From Ectobius pallidus (Eukaryota; Arthropoda; Insecta; Blattodea; Ectobiidae), in assembly GCA_964059195.1 (NCBI GenBank), contig CAXKWD010000009.1, forward strand, positions 46,285,160-46,349,159: a stretch of 64,000 nt of DNA. The letters run 5' to 3'. Position numbers and translations under genes: made by a program. Position 1 is the stretch's first letter, and each line of letters opens with the position of its first letter. Shown here one piece after another: positions 1 to 11,965 of this stretch. The notes beneath the pieces were generated by a model. That model ran no database searches and was not told where the DNA came from. It worked only from the letters and a program-made list of their open reading frames with translations.

Positions 1-240
1 GTTGAGATAACTTACAATGCCGCATTTAAATTTTTTTTTTTTTTTTTTATCATTGAGGGCTTTGATGCAATGCAGTCAGATGTTTGTTTACTTCGTTGTT
101 CTAGTTCAAATTGAGTACTACATGAATACTGTTATATACAGAAGGTACATTACTGTGAAATAATTAGCGGAGTTATTTTCCACTGAATTTCAAGTTGGAA
201 TACATTTTAGGTTTGACAAATAACACTATTCTTTCACATA

Positions 241-420
241 TGCTTATTAAGCCAGACCGTCAAACTGACTGAGTTGGCCAAATGGTGACGTCTTGGACTC
301 GTATTCTGGAGGTCCCTGAATCAAATCCCGGACCCGGCCGATTTGACATGGATTTTTTATTTTTATTTTTTATTGTTATGGGAGTGCGCGGTTGTCAAGA
401 TATCACAAATCTGTAGTTCT
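241..420 (+). mobile_element. tRNA-derived SINE-like fragment
   Basis: A tRNA-like head is visible: GTTGGCCAAATGG resembles a polymerase III A box and GAATCAAATCC (about 323-333) a B box. A T-rich stretch follows at 352-378. It has the architecture of the tRNA-derived SINEs elsewhere in the window but a different body. No clear target-site duplication was found. Bases 1-240 hold a T tract (31-48) and otherwise nothing recognisable. Confidence 0.45.
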
Positions 421-494
421 GCTGACGCTGGTCGATTTTAATCTGATAGAAAAGCTTATTTTCTGTTATCATAATTGCAATTATAATTGATTCA

Positions 495-547
495 ACAAAA
501 ACATTCTGGCACTTTGTTATATCAGTTTACCTGATTTTATTTAGCGT
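495..547 (-). repeat. dispersed repeat, copy 1 (inverted)
   Basis: The reverse complement of this segment matches 34074-34113 almost base for base and 33330-33368 closely (core CAGGTAAACTRATGTAAC, then AGTGCCAGAATG). Three copies in 34 kb indicate a dispersed repeat family of unknown class. Confidence 0.5.
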
Positions 548-725
548 GTAACGAACAAAGCTGAATATTTAAATAGCATTAAGAGTTTAGTAGCTAGCTA
601 GGAACACGGTGAAATACAATAGAGAGCAGGAAACCTAGAAAATTATCATTTTAAATCAAACATTTATCTGTAAACATTTTGTTCCATGTTAGTCGCTTTT
701 TTTCTTTCCTTTCTTCAGTCATAAA

Positions 726-1469
726 CAGGGCCCGGATTCTGATGATCTAAAATTGTTTGAAAAATGACCTATAAAAAGACAATAAATTTTAAAGAAAATG
801 ACTTAATAGTTACACAAAATGACCTAAAAACTAATATTTTACTTATAAAAAAATATTATTGTGCACACAAAGTTATAGACTAGTTTGTACATAATTGTAA
901 AAAATGTAAATAACTGTAATGTTGTGAATGTTCTTTTCTCTGAGACACAGGTGAGTCAAAATTCGGCACATCCTTTTGTGGTCTGCCGGATTATATTCTT
1001 GTTTATTGAGGGCAAACAGTAGTTTGCACTCTCAATTCCAAGCAATTGGCAGACTCTGGTGCCAAGTCAATCTAATAACAATAGTAATATAATACAAAAT
1101 TTTGGTGTTTCTTTGATTCTCACTTCCGACTGAGACATGTCAACACTTTAACTCCGAATTTTTCCTTCTTCCATTAAACAAACAACACTTCAAAGACAGG
1201 ATCGCTAGCGACGAGAAAAAAGTTAATACACTCAATGTAAATACATGAAAATGGCTAAATAAGGAAGCAAATGGCACGAAAATGACAAAATAATGACCTA
1301 AAATTGAAATAAATGCCCTAAAAATATAAAATTGCATAAAATGACAAAAAATGACCTAATAAAAATGCATGTCTATAATCAAGAGGCCATGATTAGGATT
1401 TATCCACAAGTTGGCAATGACTATGCAGCATCAATAAAAAGATGACATGTCATTAGAAACCGGGCCCTG
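726..1469. mobile_element. non-autonomous hAT-like DNA transposon
   Basis: The ends are inverted repeats: CAGGGCCCGGATTCT on the left and its complement with one mismatch on the right. Flanking 8-bp duplications are GTCATAAA (718-725) and GTCGTAAA (1470-1477), matching at 7 of 8. CAGGG ends and an 8-bp duplication are hAT hallmarks. The 744-bp interior is AT-rich with repeated AAAATGACCTA motifs near both ends and no transposase reading frame. Its ends are nearly identical to those of the hAT element at 27585-28604. Confidence 0.75.
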
Positions 1470-1477
1470 GTCGTAAA

Positions 1478-2140
1478 GCTAACGAAAGTAACCAGGATGT
1501 GGACAATTCAGTTACGATCATGACGCAAACTGCTTAGCTATTATAAATAAAAAATAAAATAAATTAAATGTTTACTAGTTATTTTTCATACTTTAATTTT
1601 AGCAAAATTTTCTACACTGCCGTACCATTTTCTACAATCGAAAATTGTTATTTTAGTTATGATTTTTAAGGCTCATAAATCTCTATAAAGTGTCATTGCG
1701 CTTTATACTCGTATGTAAAAGGCAGCTTCTTCTTTTTGTAACGTTTTATGAGTTGAGATTACCTGTGTTTTAAAGAAGGCTGAGAAGTTCAATATAGCCT
1801 ACTTTTAATAACAGTAGAAGTTTGCTAAAAGTGATAAAAATGTTTGTAATTTTCCCTAATGATTTTAGATAGAGTCCTATCTGAAAGACAAGGAAGAATA
1901 ATTAATATTTGTGGGATTCAACTTCTTAACAAACATAAGGGTTTCTACGAATTCTAGAGTTCATGTTAAGTGTTACTATGCTAATCGCTTCCATTATCAA
2001 GATATTATCACAAGAGCTGTGATTAAATTAGGTTTCCAAGTCCAGTTAACTCTACAAGGCTCTCGGGTGCCACTACAAACGACAATATCCACTATTGCTC
2101 TCTCAACAGTCCATTTCCTAGCACAATACTACCCCAATGC
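1478..2140. other. AT-rich intergenic DNA, nothing recognised
   Basis: No supported gene, RNA or repeat. The start of a 219-residue open frame at 1911 lies here, but that frame runs on into a dispersed repeat and a SINE and is not supported as a gene. Confidence 0.5.
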
Positions 2141-2149
2141 TTCCAAGTT

Positions 2150-2400
2150 AACATGCAGTTTAGAATATGAGGCTAATCCTTTCCGTAGAAAGTGTAACAT
2201 TTACCTTCAATATATCATTTTCTATGCTATCATGTCAACTCTCTTTTCAAATGTAGGCCTAATAAACGGCTTTCTGTACAATGTGTACCTTTCCCTCCTG
2301 AAAATTCACCCTATTTCACGATTTACCCAAAAATTTCGTACAATCGCACTTCTAAACCTCTTCTATCTTTACCTGCGTAACTTATCCTGGGCATATTTCA
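2150..2400 (+). repeat. dispersed repeat, copy A (pairs with 4585-4810)
   Basis: This segment and 4585-4810 share long diverged matches in the same order and orientation, for example GCTAATCCTTTCCGTAGAAA followed by TGTAACATTTA, then CAACTCTCTTTT, and later TTTCTGTACAATGTGTACC against TTCTGTATAATTTCTATCC. They are two diverged copies of one repeat of unknown class. Confidence 0.6.
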
Positions 2401-2431
2401 GTTATATCTTAATTGACGCTCAAGTTAATTA

Positions 2432-2716
2432 TCTGGATACGCGGTTGTGTAATCAATTGAGTCTCTGCGCCACAAATCGGAAGGGCATGGGTTCGATTCC
2501 AGATGTGGTAATTGGGATTTTTCAACTGGCCGAATTCTTCTTCTTGGACTTGACTCAGCTTCGAACATAATTTAGTACCAGGAGCAATCCTGAGGATAAA
2601 GGAGACCTGTGCTTAGGGCTCACAACAAAATTCCCTCCGTATGCTCACTGACTATAATCCGGGACCCTCAAAAGAACTCTTAGAGCCTTCACGGCCCGTA
2701 AAAGGGATTAATTCAC
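2432..2716 (+). mobile_element. tRNA-derived SINE, family I
   Basis: It carries the tRNA-like head with a B box (GGTTCGATTCC, about 2492-2502). The body is shared with the SINE at 15314-15623: CTGGCCGAATTCTTCTTCTTGG, then GACTCAGCTTCGAAC, AGTACCAGGAGCAATCCTGAGG and a terminal CGGCCCGTAAAAGGGATTAATTC. It is more diverged than the 15.3-kb copy and I see no convincing target duplication. Confidence 0.7.
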
Positions 2717-2946
2717 CCACTTATAGTTTAGCTATTACATACATTATATATCGAAGGTATATTATACCATGATGTTCTTATTAATTGCAACAGAGACCAG
2801 GTCGTTTTCAGTGACTCGTTTCGTCCCTGCCATCTCAACCAAGAAATCACTGGTTCAGACCAGAATGAAGGTGACAGCGTGTACGCAAGATACCATCCTG
2901 GAAAATTTTTCGTTATTAGTAGTTAATCGCGAATATGATATTTGAA

Positions 2947-3690
2947 GCTCATTAACAATCGTACAACAATCATTTCAACAATAAGTTCAACAATGCTCCA
3001 ATAGTCCATCAATCACTTCAACAATAGTCCAACATTCATCAACAACCTTTTGATCAATCTTCCAATATTCGTTTCAACAATTCTGCAACAAACGTTTAAA
3101 CAATGGTTTCTATAATCTTTCAACGTCCGTTCAACATCGTTTGAACAACTGTCCAACATTCGTTTCAACAATCTTCCAACATTCGTTTCAACAATCGTCC
3201 AACATTCATTTCAACAATCGTCCAACATGCGTTTCAACAATTACCAACAATAGTTTTAACGATCGTTTCAACAATCATTCTACAACTGTTTTAAAAATCG
3301 TTTCAACAATCGTCCAATATTCGTTTAAACAATTATCTAACAATCGTTTAAACAATGGTTACAACGATCTTCCATTGTCCGTCCAACAATTGTCCAACAT
3401 TTGATTCAACAGACGTTCAACAATCGTTTTAATAATTGACCAACAATCGTTATAATATTTTCAAACAATGTTCCAGCAATAGTTTAAATAATTATCCAAC
3501 AATAATTTTAACAAACAATACAACAATGTTCCGATAATCGGACAAAAATCGTTTTACAATCGATTCAACAATCGTCCACATTTGTCAAACAATCGTATCG
3601 ATAATGATCCAATAACCGTTCAACAATCATTTAAAGAATCGTCCAACAATCGTTTCAAGAATCATCCAATAAACGCTTTAAATAACTTCA
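2947..3690 (+). repeat. 12-bp minisatellite (CAACAATCGTTT type)
   Basis: About 740 bp of imperfect tandem repeats with variants such as CAACAATCGTTT and CAACAATCGTCC. Open frames here read as Asn/Phe/Thr/Val-rich low-complexity peptide and are by-products of the repeat. A short piece of the same repeat, in opposite orientation, interrupts the satellite at 50692-50733. Confidence 0.85.
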
Positions 3691-3699
3691 CTCCTTTGT

Positions 3700-4580
3700 T
3701 AGAACCACCGAGGAAAAATTGTCTTGGTTCTCGCCCCAGTAATTCCACAGTGAATCTTCGTAGAATTATTCTACAATCTAGAACGATAAAGTCTAGGTTA
3801 TCGGGTTACCATAATCAGGAGAGGAAAACGAGGACAAGGTTCGCCAAATCGATAGTATATATCAATACCAAATTCTCAATTTACCGGCACTTTATACCTG
3901 ATATTGTTATTGGCACATGTATTGAATTTAACAGTTTCGTTTAAATAGCCTACCATTCATAAAATAAAAATACTGTACTATAGCAGGAAATTTTTAAAAA
4001 TATTTAAGCTTCATTAAAAGCACTTGTGCTGAGACGAGTGGCGACTATTGCACCATCTGCAAATATACGGGCTATAGAGTAAAATTTTATTCATAGCAAG
4101 AGTGTTTTATATCATGGCAATTTAAGTTTGCCGGAATTTTCAGAATTTGCACTATATAAACACAATCGCGGATATTTAGTATTTTCGGCGTTCACATATT
4201 TTTACGTAACAAAGTCGCCGAATGTCCATTAAACCCGTTGCATAAGAAAACTCTATTAGATTACCTTCTCTCCAATAAAATATATAAGCATGCCCAGTCG
4301 AACAGTTCATAGAAAAACGAAAATAAGCGTGCCAAAATTATAAGGCAACACAGCACCGAAAAAGTTTGACAGTAGGCTACTAGACATCGCTTCCGGTGAA
4401 GCTATTTCCAATGTCTTCGTGGACAGTGTTTCTAACAACTGTACGTGAAGCCTATTATTAGGTTTGTTTTAACAACATATAAGTCACGTTATTTTTGTCA
4501 TTAGTAAGGCGAATATTACAAAGAACAATCCCCTCTCAACAGCATATTCTGGTCAAAGTAGAAGGTCTATCTTAAGAGAA
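3700..4580. other. AT-rich intergenic DNA, nothing recognised
   Basis: I see no gene, RNA or mobile-element signature in this stretch. Confidence 0.5.
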
Positions 4581-4584
4581 ACAC

Positions 4585-4810
4585 GCAGTTTAGAATGTAG
4601 AATAGCTAATCCTTTCCGTAGAAATTGTAACATTTAGCCTTAATTCCTCAATGCTAATAATAATTCTATGCAACCTTGCCAACTCTCTTTTATACAACAG
4701 ACGGCGTTCTGTATAATTTCTATCCTTTCCCCCTGTAACTCACCCCTTCCACAATTTAGCCAAAAACCTCGTCACAATCCCTCTTCTAACCCCTGCTTCT
4801 GTCCCTTTGC
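4585..4810 (+). repeat. dispersed repeat, copy B (pairs with 2150-2400)
   Basis: Second diverged copy of the repeat described at 2150-2400, in the same orientation. Confidence 0.6.
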
Positions 4811-7013
4811 TGTATAATTTGTATTCTGGACGAAATACATGCAGAATTCTGGCCTTCATGAATTTAAATTAATAACTTCGCAGCTATAAGGGACAGCAGA
4901 AAGAGCATATTGTGGACTACAGTACAACAGTTCCTTCGTTCTCGCTCTGGAAATTGCAATGTAACAATACGATAGAGGTCTCCGCTTATTCAAATTCCAC
5001 CTCCCACACAGCTACCACATAAATAAAGGTAGGCTACAGCAATATAAATAGAAAGGCTATTCCCTTAACGACGAGACTTGCAAATACTAAGCACTTTAAT
5101 GGCATTCCCGTGAATGAATGAAAAAAAAAGCCAACGTATGAGACTAACCTATTTTAATTATCTACCCTAAACGTTAGAACGACTATTTCATTCAGTGCTG
5201 TCAATGGTAGCGAATGAGGCATATATTTACAGTAGAATACAGCATAAAGTGAAACAAATAGAAATATACAATTGCAACGTTAACTTTTACATTGATAATT
5301 ATGATTCTAATTCAAGCACAACAATATCTCAGAATAAAAGCCTACCACACAATATGGGAATTCTGAAAACCCACAAACTCTTTTAAGAAAACGCAAAGCT
5401 TAACCCTCAAGTTCATGATGCTTTTCAGGTTAGTTGGAAATCTAAAGGAAAGCTTCTTTGTAAATTTCACTAGTCTTTTTGGTAATTTTATACATAGGGG
5501 CCGTATTTTTTGTTAACAGCGGAAAGTGCAAAATTTTTACAAATCACCTTTCCTTAGATATATTTAGCTTTACATATTTGCTGGAAACATTACAGTTAAG
5601 CAAACTGACTTATATCCACAAAATATAGGCTACCGAAATTTGGTGGATTGCACAAAATGTGTAAATAACCGCGAAATACGATCCTTCCAAGATATATTTT
5701 GAAAAATTTGCATACAAATATGATTAAAAATCCTTCCTATTTTTGTTTGATGTATGTATAGGTATCCATGTTTGAAGTGCCCCTACCACAAACATGTGCT
5801 CATTCGGGTGAAGTCTTAATGAAAAAATTTGGACAAAAATGTAAACAAATATTTCATAAGCCCATGTAATATTTTTTCAAGAAACAAACTTACTTTCAAC
5901 TCTCAAAGAAATAGATCTTTCAAAAGTATAATTTGATAAATTGTTAGCATTTGAATTTGTTCTCTTTCTCTTAGTAGCCTATTCTCTTTTAGTGTCTCTA
6001 TGGCTGCCGAAAAATTATAGATATCATTATAGCAAAGAATGAACAATGTATTATGTCATTTAACATAATCACATTTTATGGAATGCGTTTGGCAATTCTG
6101 TTTGCAAATGACTATTATTTATTTACGAATTTACAAAACTTAACTGCTGCCACATGAATGAAGATATACAAACAATAGAACTTGAAGGAAACTATAGTGA
6201 GATAAAAATCACACGTAATTAATTATAATGATCTAAAAATAAACTCCATAAGGTACAAAGTAATAAACAGAGCAACCCAAAAGAATAATATGCATGAGAC
6301 GCATTACAGAGCATTTAGAAGTGTGGTTGCTACCCAAAACATGATTTTGGGGGTCTAAGGGTCTGGTTAAAATAAGTTTTAAAAACGCAGTAAGGCATAC
6401 TTTTAAAAAATGAAGCTTAAAAGCAAAATATGTTGCTTAACCCACATTAACTGCCTGTAAAATTATCTGCCTGTTTAAAACCTAGTAATGGACACCTTGT
6501 ACGTAAAGCTTAATGGTTTTATGTCATACCAAAAATTGCTACGAATGCAATTCAAAGGGTTCATGAGCAGAGGGATTGTGGGGATTATAACCCCCCCCCC
6601 ATTATCTTAGGAAAATTAATAAAAATAATTAATATCATGTTAAGATAATTAAATTTAGCACTTAGGTGGACAGACTACACCTAATCCCCCACCCTCCCCC
6701 CACGTATGAATCCTAGTTACACCAATGCGTGAGGTGCCCCACAGATTATCTTGTGGCTGAAAAGGGGAAACATTTATGTGCCTTATGTACTGAGTGCATT
6801 AATTTTTAAAAGAAGTTCACTGTGCAGAAGCATGTGGAAAGTTTTAAACATAAATATCGAAAACAGAGCGATGGGCATGGTTCAACTCCAGGCGGTCTTA
6901 GCAGCATTACGTACCAGAATTATACCTTAAGCATAGCAGTGTATGGTGGGTTCAAAATATAATATAAAAGAAATAGTCAAAGCATTCAACTAAAATTTGC
7001 AGAATGGTACAAA
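4811..7013. other. AT-rich intergenic DNA with a poly-C tract
   Basis: No gene recognised. A run of about 11 C lies at 6589-6600 and a second C-rich patch at 6684-6702. Near 6890 there is a B-box-like GGTTCAACTCC that could be a SINE remnant, but nothing around it confirms this. Confidence 0.45.
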
Positions 7014-7584
7014 CTACACCTTTTCAACCTCAATTTCGTAAAAAGTAATTTCAATTTCGGAAAAAGTAATTTCAATTTCGGAAAAAGTAACTTCAATTTT
7101 GGAAATACGAGGGCTGTTTTTTTAAACCTCCGATGGGACATAAAATGAAAACCACAGTGAAAATCAAAACTGTTTTGTTTGGAACATTTAGGTACACCTT
7201 CTAGCTACTTCTCTACCTAGTCGCGCTCCGATTGAGACATTTGTCGAAGCGTGGTGCAACTTTCAAGTACCCTCTTCAATAGACTGGCAGCAAGCTTCTA
7301 TGAAAAGGGTACTTGAAAGTTGCACCACGCTTCGACAAATGTCTCAATCGGAGCGAGATTATGTAGAGAAGTAGCTAGAAGGTGTACCTAAATGTTCCAA
7401 ATAAAACAGTTTTGATTTTCACTGTGGTTTTCATTTTATGTCCTATCGAAGGTTTAAAAAAATAGCCTTCGTATTTCCGAAATAGAACTTACTTTTCCGA
7501 AATTGAAATTACTTTTCCGAAATTGAATTTACTTTTTCCGAAATTGAAATTACTTTTTCCGAAATTGAGGTTGAAAAGGTGTAG
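7014..7584. mobile_element. foldback element with 22-bp repeat arms around a duplicated mariner end
   Basis: The outer arms are inverted: CTACACCTTTTCAACCTC at 7014 and its complement ending at 7584. Each outer arm holds three to four tandem copies of a roughly 22-bp unit (core GTAATTTCAATTTCGG). Inside is an almost perfect palindrome at 7106-7473 that begins TACGAGGG and ends in CCTTCGTA, typical of mariner ends. Both halves of the palindrome are the same mariner 3' region arranged head to head around a 35-bp centre (about 7268-7302). The whole could fold into one long hairpin. Confidence 0.75.
7296..7374 (+). pseudogene. mariner transposase C-terminal remnant
   Basis: Reading across two frame changes gives FYEKG, then VAPRFDKCLNRS, then DYVEK and a stop at 7372-7374. 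This matches the well-known C-terminal end of mariner transposases (F-Y-x-x-G-I ... L-V-P-R-x-D-K-C-L ... G-D-Y-V-E-K). Only about 25 residues survive, and the reversed copy in the left arm (about 7200-7267) encodes the same piece on the minus strand. The family assignment is well supported; nothing functional remains. Confidence 0.7.
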
Positions 7585-8515
7585 TACAGAGACAGAATGA
7601 TGTGGTTGACTAGATTTTCATTCTTTAGAATGTTCTTTACTGTAGGCTAGTGTGTTCTTGTCTATTTTTGTAAGACAAACTTACTCTATTGCCACAAAAA
7701 TATTCATTTAAGATGCAGAAGTTTATTTGTATGAAAGAGATGTTATAAAAAATCAAGCATAATAAGCATAATCATGAAAAAGATAAAGCATAATTATAAA
7801 AAAAAAAAATAGTAAAGCTTAATGTGAGTTTCTCTGGTAATTAACTAAGTCTAATCTTTCTTCGTTGAATATAAATATATTTGTTTTGACAAATAATGTT
7901 TCATAAGAACTTCAGTTGTATGTTTTTCTTTTATATTTGAGTACAATTAAAATAAGTATTAAACTTCATCAATGTAAAATTTAATATAAAATAACTTATT
8001 TCGCGAAATATCTACCTAAACAGACACTGAAATCAACACTGATATAGTATAGGTAGTTCCATTTCATAAAAAATGCAGGTTCCTATTTATAATTAAAGCT
8101 GGAGTATCATGTAATACTGTTGACCGTGCGTATCGATATACAAGTTTATATCAAGTTTATAAGTTACAAAAGTTTTTGTCTACGGTTCGACGTTTCACAA
8201 TTTTTCTATCCAGTTTGTAAAAAAATTATGAACAAGGGAGCTATTGTTACCCATAGCAACAGTAGAGTGGCGTTGAAGATTGCCTTCGTTATTTTGGAGA
8301 GCATATACTTGATCGATATGAGGGGACTCAAAGTTGCAGCCCCGAAGTGAGGGATTTTTGTAATCATGTCTGAGGCAGAAAAAACAGTTTATTAGGCCTC
8401 TGACTGAAATATTGTTGCTACTATATTTGTAAAATAGGTTACTGCAAGTTTTTCAGTTTATACAAGTTCTTAGAGTCTCCTGTATAGGCATAATAAATTT
8501 ACATCATCAGTTAAA
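7585..8515. other. AT-rich intergenic DNA, nothing recognised
   Basis: Contains A tracts (7797-7809). A 76-residue open frame at 8120-8350 has no recognisable motif and I do not call it a gene. Confidence 0.45.
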
Positions 8516-9445
8516 TCTCCTATTTGTATAAAAGGCTTTGTCCTGACTAACTGACTTAATGACAGAGAATCAACGTAGAGCCTAAACTACAATAGGTAGA
8601 TACTTGGAATTTTGACAGTACCTTCGTTTCATAATGTAGGTGCTCACTAAGAAAGGATTTTGAATTTTTTTAATTTTAAATGCCAAAAATCAAATGTTTT
8701 TGAGAATACTTAATCCCTTTTTACACAGAATGATCAAATCCAAACCACAGTTCACATGACAACAGTGTATAGTTGGCAATCTTTACACAAGGCTTTGGAA
8801 ATAAATGAAACAAAGACTTTGACAATTAGAGAAGGTATTAAAATTTATATTTGAGTAAATTATGTATCTCAAAATTTTGTAGATTATGTAAGATAATCAG
8901 TAAATTCAACCTTTTAATCGAAATGTTCGAATTAATCAATATGTTCTTTACAACTTACAAGTTTCGCGGGCAAAGCCTTAATGGGAAAACATGGAATGAT
9001 TTGGACGAAAAACACTATGCGGGAGTTTTTTGGTCTAGGGAACACTAATCTGAGGTCTTTTATTCCCCGGCTGGTGCACTTTGATCGTGAAATGCACCTC
9101 GAAACCAGGTTTTTAGTTTTTTTTAAAATTATCAATCGTTATAATAAAATTGTTTATGCATGATTGGGTAAGGTTCATGAATCTATGGTTCATTTTAATC
9201 GTTTCATTTGGAATTTGTATGCCCATATGGATAAAAAAAAAAAGATTCGTTTTGTTCGTTTATTTATATTTTTAACGTTAAACAATATAATTAAGAGTAA
9301 AATTACGTAATTCCTCCAATTTATGTAAAAACGATGTCAGTGTTAATAAATATGTTTTAATTATTTTTCTGTGAAATAAATTATTTAAGCACAATATCTA
9401 GCAGTTGAGTAAGTAATCGCGGGCGAAGCCGCGGGCACCTGCTAG
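8516..9445 (+). mobile_element. Helitron-like non-autonomous element
   Basis: The element starts with TCTCC directly after an A (8515) and ends with CTAG (9442-9445) directly before a T, matching insertion between A and T. Eight bases before the CTAG is a GC-rich hairpin (CGCGG at 9418-9422, CCGCG at 9429-9433), the usual Helitron 3' signal. The 5' part (TATAAAAGGC, CCTGACTAACTGAC) resembles arthropod Helitron-like repeats. No Rep/helicase frame is present. The region around 9010-9110 is shared with 29310-29410. Confidence 0.6.
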
Positions 9446-10320
9446 TGATAGTATAAGGCTGGGAATATCTAGTTCTCGATGGACGATCGTGGGGTCAATA
9501 TTGCGGCCAATGAGAACCAGGATAATCCGTCACGATTATATGATGAAGTGCCTTAAGGGCTGTTACTAAACAATCCCAACCTACCTGCAATCTAATTTGC
9601 TATGGACAATAAACACGGGGCAAAGTATTTTCTTTACAACACAGGACTGAGAATTACAAGCAATTACACTTTAAGTGGTTGTTTGTTGATTATTTTGACT
9701 ATTTATCTAATGAATCGGTGAATAATACAACACAAGAATATGTGGAATTTCAAGCAATCGCATTGTGTCTGTCGTTATACTTTTACAGTTATATTTTTAG
9801 GTCTATCACCATCATTTTATCGCATCTACGTACACTTATTTTTTACGTGAATTCACAAGGACAGAACACTGAAACATCTTCAGAGCTGTAGCTTTTTTGG
9901 TAAAAACAATCACTGATCGCAGCGACTGGTTATAAATGAAAGCGGCAACAGACAAGAAAATAATGTATATTTACGTATGTGGTGAAGAAGCATTTTAAAT
10001 GTCATATTATAATAACAAATAGAATATCAATAACACTAGATATTGTTACTAGTACCAAAGAGTTTACTCTAAAAAACAAAACAACTGATCTTAACGAAAA
10101 TTTTTGCAAGCAACGCCATCATCGGGATATATCGACTGCTACGTCATCGGCCATCTCAACGCCTCCTATCTCGCTTACATTGACAGAAATAATCATGTGT
10201 TTTATTCATGGTTCGTGGTTTTAATTATTCAATATATGCTTCATTCTGTAAATATTCGCTAAACAGTCACAATAAATATAACTGGAAGTCCGGATCTCTC
10301 GCTCATTATGTTACCTCTGA
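9446..10320. other. intergenic DNA, nothing recognised
   Basis: Short open frames at 9679 and 9979 have no recognisable motif. No repeat assignment. Confidence 0.4.
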
Positions 10321-10324
10321 TAAC

Positions 10325-10640
10325 TCGTCACCGGATATAGTAAGGGTAATTAAATCAAGGATGAAATGGGCTGCACACGTAGTGCGCATGCGGTGGTCGA
10401 GACGGCAGTGGGGAGACCCGAAGGGAAAAGAGTACTTGGAAGACCTAGACGTAGGTGGGAGGACAATATTAGAATAGATTTAAGGGAAGTAGGATTTGCG
10501 AGGGATGGTTGGATGGAGTTAGAACAGAATAGGATCTCCATCCTCAGGAAAGCGTGGCAATAAACCTTCGGATTCCATAAAATATATAATATTCCTTTAG
10601 CTTGCTGAGAAATTGTCTATTGCCATTAAGTAAAATCAGT
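10325..10640 (+). pseudogene. RTE-like LINE, C-terminal coding tail and 3' end (copy 1)
   Basis: Two overlapping frames together encode the tail of a non-LTR retrotransposon polyprotein: SSPDIVRVIKSRMKWA, then VGRPEGKRVLGRPRRRWEDN and FARDGWMEL. The frame changes near 10385-10410. The basic RPRRRWED motif is common at the C-terminus of arthropod endonuclease-reverse transcriptases of RTE-like type. The 3' UTR (TTCGGATTCCATAAAAT, then TTGTCTATTGCCATTAAGTA) matches copies at 27240-27576 (minus) and 39505-39830 (plus). It is 5'-truncated, as is usual for LINE copies. Confidence 0.75.
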
Positions 10641-11500
10641 TATTTTAGCTCATTACAATATTACGCCAACTGAAGTGTTACACCTTCCTTCTATTTTAAT
10701 TCTCGTACATTCTATTAAACTTATTTTGGTAGGGTGAGACAACTACTTCCTAATAAAGAGTCGTCTCCAATATTAAATTAAATACTCTTATGCTTTAGAT
10801 TTGGAATGTTCCATTCCCTTCTGTCTCAACATTTCTCAAAATCTAACCTACATTTCTAACCCATGCTGTAATACACAGCACATAGTACTTGCACTACTTC
10901 CCTCTTAGCAAGCAATTGAACAGTTCGTTTTCTAAATACCTTTAAACAAGTAGCCGCATGATGAAAGAACTCTTTTCCCGAAACAACTTGACTGGTCAGC
11001 ATCTTACCTGCAAACCAAAAATCCATTTAAGTAATAAAAAAACCAAAAAATCATTAAAAGTATGGAAGAACACAGTCAAGAACAGAACGGGATATTCATA
11101 ATAATGTTTCATAACATTTCATACTACTTCACATAAGTATATAATACATTATAATAAAGGCCTACTTCATATATACAATCAAAATATTATATACAATACA
11201 TATTATTTATTGTATATTCACAGAGTGAATATCCATGTCCACTAACGTTGCGGATTGCTCGAATACCCTGGCTGGTCAATCTAAGTGTAGGTTCTTCCCA
11301 CTTGAAAAAGCGAATGCCGGAGTGGATTTAACACCTACGCCAACCTCAAACGTTGTCTGTTCTTTGTCAGTACTTGTTTGCGATGTCTCGTCGTGCTGTG
11401 ACACTCCAGGATTGTGATCTTAAAACGCAACTCTTCAGTTTCTTAATGCAGTGTAATGCAGGAGGCTGCTCTGGAACCCTTTATTTTTAAAATTTTGCCA
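10641..11500. other. AT-rich intergenic DNA, nothing recognised
   Basis: No supported feature; the 60-residue frame at 11235-11417 has no recognisable motif. Confidence 0.4.
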
Positions 11501-11519
11501 TTATTTTTCGTAAGTTACA

Positions 11520-11965
11520 TCACACTTTTCTCTTTTTTTCCAATCTGTTCTTTGTCTCTCCTCTTTTCTTCCTCTGCACCCAAAGCTCGAACAGACTTGC
11601 TCATTCGGGTGTATTTCTCAATATTACGTTTAAGCCTAATATCTTGTACCAGAAATTGTTTAGTTTTTTGTGCTTTGTTGTCTTTTTTGTAATAGAACTT
11701 TTTGTGATAAAATATTAATAAAAAAATTCCGAGTTAACTCTGTTTGTTCACAAAGTCAAATTATTGTAACAGATTTAACCCTATATTTTAAAAAATGTGC
11801 TGGAGTTTACACCGCATTATTTGATGGGTACCGTACATTTGACTCGACATGTGCATTTATATATTCACAAACGGCGTGGACGTATGAAGCTATTTAGCGA
11901 CAATAATAAATTATAACTGTAACTGTAAGCTATTTTCAATAAAATGTAATGTAATTATTTCACAA
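11520..11965 (+). mobile_element. jockey-like LINE 3' UTR fragment
   Basis: The segment TTTGTCTCTCCTCTTTCTTC-like followed by GCACCC, AGCTCGA and CTTGCTCATTCGGGTGTAT closely matches the 3' UTR of the LINE at 59470-60770 (for example 60535-60568). It ends in AATAAAATGTAATGTA near 11965. Only the 3' UTR is present. Small open frames here are not genes. Confidence 0.65.

Noticed and set aside
1911..2570. 219-residue open frame on the plus strand
   Set aside because: It runs through a dispersed repeat (2150-2400) and into a tRNA-derived SINE (from about 2432); the second repeat copy at 4585 has stops in all frames.
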